A DNA stretch of 64,000 nucleotides from Locusta migratoria (Eukaryota; Arthropoda; Insecta; Orthoptera; Acrididae). The translations under genes and the position numbers were made by a program. Positions 56,424 to 64,000 of the stretch are shown piece by piece (within the stretch, counting starts at the first letter, position 1; the number at the start of each line of letters is the position of its first letter). Location of the stretch: contig CM048747.1 in the NCBI GenBank assembly GCA_026315105.1, forward strand, positions 282,787,654 through 282,851,653, in the 5' to 3' direction. The notes under the pieces are model-generated. The model did no database searches. It was not told the DNA's origin and saw nothing but the letters and a program-made list of their open reading frames with translations.

Positions 56424-56950
56424 TTGCTGAAATTTTTTCAGAAAATAATAACAAAAAATTCACAGTCACCATCAAACAAACTGTTTTCTCAAATGAACTA
56501 TATGCGAACAGTTTCTAATAGAATTAATAAACTATTTATGAATACTGATATATCCATTGCCTTCCCAGCCACAAATTTGATTTTCAATAAATTTATAAAT
56601 ACCACTGGTAATGCTAATGAGCATTACTCTGGCTCAGACATACACAAACTGGCATGTACCAGCTGTGATAAGGTGTATATTGGGCAGATTGGGTGCAGCT
56701 TCATTCGACATTTTAAAGAGCACACTTCAGGTGTTTCATGTAATTGCTCAGTATTTGGACAGCATCTCACAAATGATAAGCATCCCAAAGATGATATAAC
56801 GCCAACATTTAGCATTCTCCACACTGTTCCTAAAAGACTTCTGATAAACACTTGGAAGAACTGGAAATATTTATTAATCATAAAAATAATCCTTTGGCTC
56901 ATCTAAACGAACAGTTACAGTCTGCCTTGTGGGTGAATACCATATTATTT
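56424..56950 (+). pseudogene. Penelope-like element, GIY-YIG endonuclease domain
   Basis: The frame reads TVSNRINKLFMNTDISIAF, then SDIHKLACTSCDKVYIGQIG (the GIY-YIG nuclease start, here IHKL for GIYKL, with CxxC and YIGQTG-like YIGQIG) and SFIRHFKEHTSG with FGQHLTNDKHP. This follows the C-terminal end of Penelope ORFs, where the nuclease nicks DNA to prime reverse transcription. The reverse transcriptase part is absent, so the copy is 5' truncated. The first Tyr of GIY is His, and the frame shifts at about 56850. Confidence 0.85.
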
Positions 56951-57304
56951 ATTTGAAGGTGTCATTTAAAAGGTTTGCTGCTATTCTGGCTATTTTAATT
57001 TTTGTTACTATGGCTGCTTTTCCATACATTCTGAATTCATTCACTCTTTCACTCTAATGATTCCTCTTTTTTTTTTTTTTACTCTGGTAGACATTAAATA
57101 CAGTGCATCATCCTTCAGTGTATCAATAACATGGTAAATCGTTACCAAATCAATTAACTTCAACCTCCAATTTTAAATTTCTCAAAATATATATGTTTTA
57201 AAATTATTTTAACTAGATTTACCACGGCTGTTATGTAACTAACTTCAACAATGCTGTAAATTATCTGTGTTTATGTTAGTATTATGTAAAGGTCTAAAAC
57301 AGGC
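56951..57304. other. AT-rich sequence, probable Penelope 3' flank
   Basis: Contains a T run at 57066-57080. No hammerhead core was found here. Confidence 0.4.
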
Positions 57305-58150
57305 GTCTCCAAAATAAGACCCACGGGCCAGATTCGGCCCATGGAGGGCTTTCATCCAGCCCGCATACCAGTTTCAAGTAGGCTCCTGGCTGTATTTTGC
57401 TTCATCTTGTTTGATCCATTCGTTCGTTGTATCGTGTTCCTTGTTGCATAAGGTTTTCTTTGTTTGTAAAATCTATACTATTGTTTGTCGAATAAGTGGA
57501 CACTGTGCAATATATTGGTTGAAACAAAAAAGAGAAAAGTCGATGCTTAGTGTCAAATATTCAATAAAACATTGGGCATAAAATACTTGTCATAAAGAAA
57601 CGCAGCAAAGCTGTTGTATAATCTGTGCTCAAGGACTTTAATATCTATCGTCATTACAAAACAAAGCATGGTGCACAGTTTGGTGCATTCAAAGACAATG
57701 TACTTGAGCGCAAAAAATGTTGGAACAGAACATTTTTATGAAACATGTTCATGAAAGTGAAGTTAGTACGAAAGTAAGCTTAAAAATTGCCCACACAATC
57801 GCCAAACGACGAAAGCCATTCACAGATTGTGATAGCAAAGAACTGCATGCTGATTACAGTTGAAGAATTGTTCCCTGGCAAAACGGAACAAAGTAAAAGT
57901 CCTTTCTCTCTCAGCAAATACTGTGGTGTGTCGAATTAAAGACATTGCTTCTGATTTAATAAATCAGATGCAAGAAAGGGCATCCAACTTCACTTTGTAT
58001 TCTATAGCCCTGAACAAATCTACTGACATAAGTAATAATGCCCAAGTTCTGTTGTTCTTTAGAGGTGTTAGTTCGAGCTGATTTGTCTATATGGCACAGC
58101 AACTGGTAATGATATATTTAAAGAGGTACAGTTAATTTCAGCCATGGTAT
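57305..58150 (+). pseudogene. hAT (Charlie/ZBED-like) transposase pseudogene
   Basis: The segment opens with CGTCTCCAAAATAAGACCCA and CGGGCCAGATTCGGCCCATG, the terminal style of Charlie-type hAT elements. Frames then read SLKIAHTIAKRRKPFTDCDS, LSANTVVCRIKDIASDLINQ and FTLYSIALNKSTDISNNAQV with LLFFRGVSS. The first catalytic region, usually ALDESTD, has N for D-E. Earlier frames have stops, and the element is cut at about 58150 where a pogo-like relic begins. Confidence 0.8.
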
Positions 58151-58194
58151 GCAACATTTCTCTTTGTTGACTGAAATTTATCTCAACCGATGAA

Positions 58195-59175
58195 GGTAGA
58201 AATGTGTGTGGCACAAACAGTGTGAGGAAAATAACATCAGATTTGTGTGTCTCCCTCCTAGCTCCACTCGCCTCACATAGCTTCTGGATGTAGCATATTT
58301 TGCTCCAATGAAGAAAGCTTGGAGATATATTTTGAGACAGTGGAAGGACTCTCCAAGTGGAAAGAAACATGAAGTGCTCCCAAAAGATGTGTTCCCACAA
58401 CTTTTGAGGAAACTAATGTCAGAGATGGAACACAGTGGAAAGGCAAACATTTAATTTCTGGCTTCTGTAAATGTGGAATCCCTTTGATAGAAATGCTGTT
58501 TTGAATTCTTTGCCAATGAAGAAGTTGCAGTAGAGGATGTCAGCAATGCTTTCATACAGCATCTGATTCAGAAAAGAAATGAATGTAAGACACCAGTAGA
58601 AAACAGGCGACACAGGAAATTAAATGTTCCACCAGGAAAAAGTATCTGCCCACAAGACGAATGATTCACCCCTAACTTCAAGTACAATTAACTCTGTTTC
58701 AAGTGATGACAGTTCTATTCTGAAAAAGAGGGTAAGACCAAGAAAAATAATAGAGGCCTTTGAGTCTTCAGAGTCAGAATCTGATAATTTCAGCATTCAT
58801 GATTCATTATCAGAGTTGGCAATTTCTGAGGAAGAAATCTTTGAACAGCAAGAATCTACACGTACGACTCACCCCATATTCCCATATTACCAAGACAGGA
58901 TTTGTCGACTATTGTAATAGTGGGTGACTTTGTGACAGTTATTTATGATAAACAAGAGTACCCTGGAGTGATCTTAAAAATAGATCTTCTGGCAGGCCCT
59001 ACAATGGACTGCATGGAGAAAAGTAAGAAATGCTGGAAGTGACCCCACAAGAAAGACATAATGACATATCCATGGCCATCTGTTGCAGGAAAAACTCCCC
59101 ACCCACCCATTCCCCCACTGAGTTAGACAGTTTTGCTTAAAAATTTTAATTAATTTTGTAATGGGTAGCAATAAT
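58195..59175 (+). pseudogene. pogo-like DDE transposase, C-terminal half
   Basis: QCEENNIRFVCLPPSSTRLT then LLDVAYFAPMKKAWRYILRQ and GKKHEVLPKDVFPQLLRKLM form the third-catalytic-residue region of pogo/jerky-type DDE nucleases (LPPNST, PLDV). They are followed by an acidic serine-rich tail (ESSESESDNFSIHD, 58624-58917) and VGDFVTVIYDKQEYPGVILK near 58925. One stop after RLT and frame changes at 58460 and 58620 are visible. The N-terminal half is absent, but a related N-terminal motif lies at 59998. Confidence 0.82.
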
Positions 59176-59607
59176 ATTTGTTGTATGTAATGTATTTGTT
59201 CAGTTCAGAATCTTCTTGTAAATAAACTAAAATTCCTTGAAATATTGCTATGTTTTGTTGCTGTACTATCACAATTCCCTATAATTAGATGTACAATTGA
59301 CCCAAAACAATGAGAAGGGTTATTAATTGGGAAAAAAAATTATTAGGACAAAGTAGCCCCACTTTGGTACAAAATTGGCCCACTTTTTGAAAACATAAAA
59401 TCAGTTACCAAAAAGGTCTGCAGAAGCCGTTAATGTGGTGTAATAGTTGAGTAAACGTCTGTTAAATAAAACAAATCTTTTGTGCAATTATTGTTACAGA
59501 TTTATTCGAAATATTACAGAATTAAACTAGAAATTGCAAATAAATGGGCCAATGTAGCTCCATTGATGAAATGTCATGTTTTTGGTTATTTTACTGTACC
59601 GTCAAAT
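59176..59607. other. No recognised gene
   Basis: Contains GTAGCCCCACTTTGGTACAA and GGCCCACTTTTT. This may be the 3' end of the pogo-like element. The frame 59482-59673 has no family resemblance. Confidence 0.35.
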
Positions 59608-60302
59608 GGGGTGATTTCGGACACCGCGGCGATTTTAGATGATATGGTTTATCTTCTCTTTCCCACTGCATAGCAATGAATTAGCGCCAATTTCCACCTC
59701 CACGAGCTGATTGTTTTATGCACGAGACTGTAATCCCTGTGTTCCATGCCCCCGCGTTTGGCTCGATTGTTTAATGTGCAATAATCACTTGGACAGTCTC
59801 ATTGTCGAAAGTTCTCGCTGTGTTATGGAGCGGAAATTTTCTGTTGTTGTGACTGGCATAAAAGTATTGTAGCGTCAGTTGCCAGCAAGATCAGTAGGCA
59901 GTGACACTGTGAGAAGTTTTGTACCAAATTGTCACGAGTTTTGTGTAAAGTTTTACAGTAACGGAGGTTTTTTTGAAATTGTGTACTTTGTGGGGTGATT
60001 TTGGACATTGTCAAGAACATATAAAAGTAAGAAAGGTATTCAAGATCAGTGTAATTATGACCCGGAAATTTTAAAGAAAGCAATTCGAGATATTCATTGT
60101 GGCAAATCAAAATAAATAAATTTCCTTATCTCAATCCTTATGCCATATTTTAATGATGGACATCCTTAAAATATGTTAAAAGTCACTAAAATCAAACAAA
60201 ACACAGTAGAATAAAAACAAGTCAATTTGTGTCAGAAATAACCCCATACAGTTCGAAACTCTGGACAGAAATTGAAAATACACATGTGTCCGAAATCACC
60301 CC
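59608..60302 (+). mobile_element. Non-autonomous pogo-like element with 17-bp TIRs
   Basis: GGGGTGATTTCGGACAC (59608-59624) and GTGTCCGAAATCACCCC (60286-60302) are perfect inverted ends. A frame at 60020-60113 reads YKSKKGIQDQCNYDPEILKK with AIRDIHCGKSK, a psq-type helix-turn-helix as at the N-terminus of pogo-like transposases. A further partial end (GGGGTGATTTCAGACAC, 60310-60326) lies just outside, suggesting two copies in tandem or a nested end. Confidence 0.8.
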
Positions 60303-60326
60303 AGTCCATGGGGTGATTTCAGACAC

Positions 60327-61240
60327 TGTCTTGGGCAAAAGTAGATGCACATGGACGCTCTGTTTCTAGGATATTTTATTGGTTATAAGTATACCCCATT
60401 ACTTCCGTTAAAAAAAAACACCAATGAAATCTAACAAAACCTATGAAACTTACAGGTACTTACTTAAAAATGTTTTGCAGTTAACAAATAAGCAATGAAG
60501 CTTTTAATTAACTGACAAATTACATTGACTCTTACACCCACAATAGTGCATCCAACAAGTTTCAGTACATGCTACATTTTTGTAATAAGTGTAAATTAAT
60601 CTGTACATGAAGTATACTTGAAAAATCTCCAGTAAAACAGTTTTGGCAATTAAAATACAAAGAGATCATATAAAACTGGTGCCTTTAGGATTAGCTGAGC
60701 ATTAATTTCAGCACAATTGCATTTTTGCATAAAGGATTAAGTTGTATGATTGCCTGTGAGCCTTCTTTTGTTCACTGTTCAAACTTTGCTTGTATACTGT
60801 AGATTAGCTACAGTATGGCAGTTGTTGTAATGAGCATTCAAATGGGCACTGATTGAAGCTAAACAAAAATCCACCATATGATCCTAGCTCAAACAGGAAC
60901 TGAGCACCAAGACCCCAAAAATCGTGACTCAGTATACAGCCTTTTCAAACATATTTCTTACTGTGCTACCTAGCTGTAACATTTATATATTTTCTGTGGT
61001 TTCCAAATTAATGAATAATGCATTACACATTACACATTTCAATTGCACTTGTGCCACAGGTGAGTTGCAATGTTTCTAACAAACATATAACATTGTACAA
61101 CATTTCAAAATAATGTACGCAACAGCTCCATTGGTACAAACAGTATCTCTTTTTTCTTCTCTTTCTTTTTTTTCTTTTCTTTTTCAAGCAACAACTTATA
61201 CAACACTACACATTTCAGCTATACATGTAAAAAACAGACA
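60327..61240 (-). other. Probable 3' UTR and downstream flank of the LYPLAL1-like gene
   Basis: No gene on either strand. On the minus strand a possible polyadenylation signal CCAATAAAAT lies at about 60366-60375, roughly 870 bases after the stop. The UTR call is inferred from position only. Confidence 0.35.
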
Positions 61241-61465
61241 TTATTCAGGTATCCGTTCTTTGACCCATTCACTCCAGGTTTTAAGCTCTTGTTTCTTTAG
61301 TTCATGCAGTGCATTCCTGATAGTGTGGAAGTGACCCTTCACACCAAGCTTTTCGAGATTCTTGAAGGTTTCTTCACCCCAAGACAAGGGCACTAGGTCA
61401 TCTCTATCACCATGACACATAAACAATGGTGGGAGGTCATGCTGCTCCTTGTCGCTCTCCAAATG
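61241..61465 (-). CDS. Terminal exon, lysophospholipase-like protein (LYPLAL1/APT family)
   Basis: The exon starts right after a consensus acceptor (TCTTTTGTAG on the minus strand, 61475-61466) and ends in TAA at 61243-61241. It reads HLESDKEQHDLPPLFMCHGD, then RDDLVPLSWGEETFKNLEKL and HELKKQELKTWSEWVKERIP. This is the C-terminal part of an alpha/beta hydrolase of the acyl-protein-thioesterase group: the FMCHGD-DLVP block carries the catalytic aspartate and the HEL histidine is the catalytic histidine (H-E as in LYPLAL1, H-S in APT1/2). The family cleaves thioester-linked palmitate or small acyl esters in the cytosol. The exon is intact and the only convincing host coding exon here. The nucleophile serine (GFSMGG) must lie in an upstream exon, at higher coordinates or beyond the window. 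Confidence 0.88.
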   Translation of the reverse strand, partial: HLESDKEQHDLPPLFMCHGDRDDLVPLSWGEETFKNLEKLGVKGHFHTIRNALHELKKQELKTWSEWVKERIPE

Positions 61466-64000
61466 CTACAAAAGATAGAGTGCAAATCAGTGTCAATATT
61501 ACACAATTGTTCTCATAAATTGAAACAATAACTGCAAAACAGTAATACTTTAGGGAAACAGAAATTAACTGACACAAAAGTTCATAGGGTGTCCACAGTT
61601 GTACTGTAGGAAGTTATCATGTTCAAAATAGAAGTGTTGTAATTTGATTCTATTATATGTAGATAACAAACAACTGCAAGCTCAGAATAAAATTACTTTA
61701 TGTTATAAGAGTGGAAGATACAGCTGGAATAGCATGCTTCATAAAAAAGGAATGCATTATAAGAGATTTCGGTGAGTGGTAGAGCACTACAAGTCTTTTC
61801 CCAATTTGCATGATATGCATTTTAACAACACATAACAAGAGATACCCATTACTCAACTATTTGATACCATGTTTAAAAGCTGTTAAATATGTAAATATCT
61901 ATTTATGAACAAATGTTTACAAATGTGAATACAACTGCACCACTTATCAAAACAATTGTCAAAATCTTATTTCATGTCAGCATAGTTTCTTTAAGTTCAC
62001 AAACTTATGGAAAGTAAGTGTCTGTTAATGGCATATTTTCCAACTGTCAGTACTGATGGTAGATAAAGCAACTCAAAATTCAAAATGTAAAATACGCCAA
62101 TCAAAATCTATATTTTGTAAAAGCAGATTAAACCTTGTTATTCACTACGTCAATTTCGAGATACTGATTTACAAAACACCTTTTACTTTTATGTAACTGA
62201 TGTAACATTTTATAAATTCCCCTAAATACAGTGTATAAAAAACACTACTAGATTTGGGATCATGACCTAAACAAAATGTCTATTTTAGCAGGTTAATGAT
62301 TTCTTTTATTTACAATATTCAAAAAGTCCGCCATGTACTTTGTTTCTCTTATACCAATGTCTATTCATAAAAGTACTGTTTTAAATGTAATTATTTCGAC
62401 TTAACATCAGAGATTGTACTGTTCTGTAATAGCAGATGTCAGATGCTAAAAGAAATAGTTGTCATTTTCTCTTGGACAAGAGAGCATGTAATTTACATGT
62501 CGCTCCCACATGTAGCTCAGTATTGTTATATTTGTGATACAAAATTTCATATATGTGTGGAAGTGGGAAGGCCAGATGGATGCACTGTTTTGTGAAGTAT
62601 GTGTAATCTGTCTACATAACATAAATGTTTTATGACAATCTGAAGTACCTAATTTAAAAACTGACCTCATATTAACAATCTTGGGACAGTTCGACATACC
62701 AACCTATGACATTGCCATCAACTTCTCCCAAAAATTGAAGATAAGTACAAATTGAAGTAGACTGCACCTTTCAAAGATTAATATTTGCTAAACATGAACT
62801 CTCATTCGTAATGCTTATTAAAAAGTATTTGACAATATAAAAAGTATAGTTTACAACTCACCACAAAGACATACAATGAGCTACAACAGGCATATAAAAA
62901 AAGGCACTCACAAGGTCTTCCTCAGAAAAGAGAGCATTCACACAATCAGAAAGGCACACTTCACAGTCACAAACCCATCATCTCTGACTGCTGCACTCGG
63001 AACCTGTATAAAATCTGTATAAAAAGTATTTGTGGATATTAAATTAGAAGAGGGTTTTTTCATCATGCAACTGGGGGGAGCAAGGGGAGAGAGGGTCGAT
63101 GAACTGCATACAGCTTGACAGAAGTTGCCAAAAATGAATGTCACTGCCTCGCCTAATGATGCAATCATTTGCACTGTTTGCGTACCCACAAGGAAACAAC
63201 ATGAGTGTTTAAAAGCTGCAGAACTGCAGAATGTACATGCTTAACACTTTCCTATATACCTCAAACTCTTTTGTGACATAACTGACTGTCATATTTCTTT
63301 ATCACCAAGGAAGAGTCCTTACACCTAATACGCTGCGCTCACCAAGTGCTCACTTCACTTCGAAGCAGGTGAGACTAACCGGCAAAGACAGCAACTTGTA
63401 ACAAATGGCTGTTGCTCATTTGGCTCGCCATATGGATACAGAAATCTAAGAAGTAGTTGTGAGGTCTGGGAACATGAAGGGCAAGCAGGAGATTGACACT
63501 AGCAATCATAGCACAATACAAACATACCCAGATGTGATCGAGGACCCAGCAGCCAACTGACTAACTTTGTAGTATGCATACAAATTTTGTAATATAGTTA
63601 TTCTGTATATTATAGTTGAGACAGTAAAAAAAAGCTTCAGGATATGGAAAAACCACTCATGTGATTATTGGAAGTATTTTCAATAACATACCATCAGTTA
63701 GAAGCACCCATTTCATGCATGGGACAAACTATCAGTAATTCTAAACAAAAGAGTATTTAGTACTACATGTGCAATGATTTCTTTCTGAAATGTCTGCTGT
63801 TTCATCATAGTTCAGTAGTAGAAATCAGTGAAATGAGTTATGAACTGCTTAGCAGCCTTACTACTATTGGTAATTGTCCATTTCATATCATGCAAAATTA
63901 CTAAATGTTCAAAAGGTTTTGTAGTATTATAGTGTACTTCTGTGTCCTTCTTACATCAACCAAGTTCTCGTTAGTTAAGGTTCCAAAGACAGTTGTAAAT
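61466..64000 (-). other. Probable last intron of the LYPLAL1-like gene; no exon seen
   Basis: I searched by eye for the GFSMGG nucleophile exon on the minus strand and did not find it. The sequence is AT-rich without recognised transposon frames, which contrasts with the rest of the window. The gene probably continues past 64000. Confidence 0.5.

Noticed and set aside
1..64000. CRISPR arrays, operons, ribosome binding sites, prophage
   Set aside because: Introns, SINEs, LINEs, Helitron and U1 pseudogenes show this is animal nuclear DNA; no spaced repeats of CRISPR type are present.

Overview
This is a gene-poor, transposon-dense stretch of a large insect genome. The best guess is an orthopteran (grasshopper or locust, Schistocerca-like), an inference from the abundant tRNA-derived SINEs with a GGCCGCGGTGGCCGAG head, which resemble locust SINEs I know, and from the number of decayed transposon families. 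There are no bacterial features, operons or CRISPR. The only exon of an ordinary host gene I can support is the last coding exon of a LYPLAL1/acyl-protein-thioesterase-like gene on the minus strand (61241-61465). Two U1 snRNA pseudogenes (about 44323-44472 and 45564-45677) are the other host-derived pieces.

Layout. 0-10 kb: a LINE scrap, a SINE, a TIR element, Tc1 remnants, a mariner-type MITE and a 470-bp direct-repeat pair. 10-16.5 kb: a GC-rich patch, a Jockey-like tail, a nearly full-length decayed RTE-type LINE (11519-14350) and a piggyBac transposase pseudogene. 17.7-19.8 kb: a Helitron with both termini and a Pif1-type helicase relic, interrupted by a SINE. 20-22.3 kb: a LINE reverse transcriptase split by a SINE, then a PIF/Harbinger DDE transposase pseudogene. 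23.15-33.28 kb: a 10-kb array of four copies of a roughly 2.3-kb TIR element with TAA target duplications plus a second TIR element carrying a MADF exon, all nested in and beside one SINE whose two halves and flanking duplications are still readable. 34-43 kb: SINEs, a CR1/Jockey-like LINE, a second Jockey relic and a Gypsy gag-pol relic. 43-49 kb: tandem repeats, U1 pseudogenes, microsatellites and a mariner scrap. 49.5-53 kb: a hAT element with 8-bp duplication, itself invaded by two other elements. 54-60.3 kb: a LINE relic, an unclassified TIR element, a Penelope GIY-YIG domain, a Charlie/ZBED-like hAT and pogo-like relics. 60.3-64 kb: the LYPLAL1-like terminal exon and probable intron.

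The most interesting signal is a set of foldback elements (3864-4112, 8544-8917, 34849-35162) that are near-perfect palindromes with an asymmetric 3' tail and 11-14 bp target duplications. Each arm holds a hammerhead-ribozyme-like core (CUGANGA, stem II, GAAA). A 1.25-kb inverted-terminal element (50846-52115) and single sites near 2.36 kb and 53.45 kb carry related cores. Hammerhead motifs are known from Penelope-like retroelements, and a Penelope GIY-YIG relic lies at 56.4 kb. I infer a family of non-autonomous, Penelope-mobilised, inverted hammerhead elements. Folding or self-cleavage was not tested.

All transposon reading frames seen here carry stops or frameshifts, so the window is best read as layered insertions. 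Their order can be worked out at several places.
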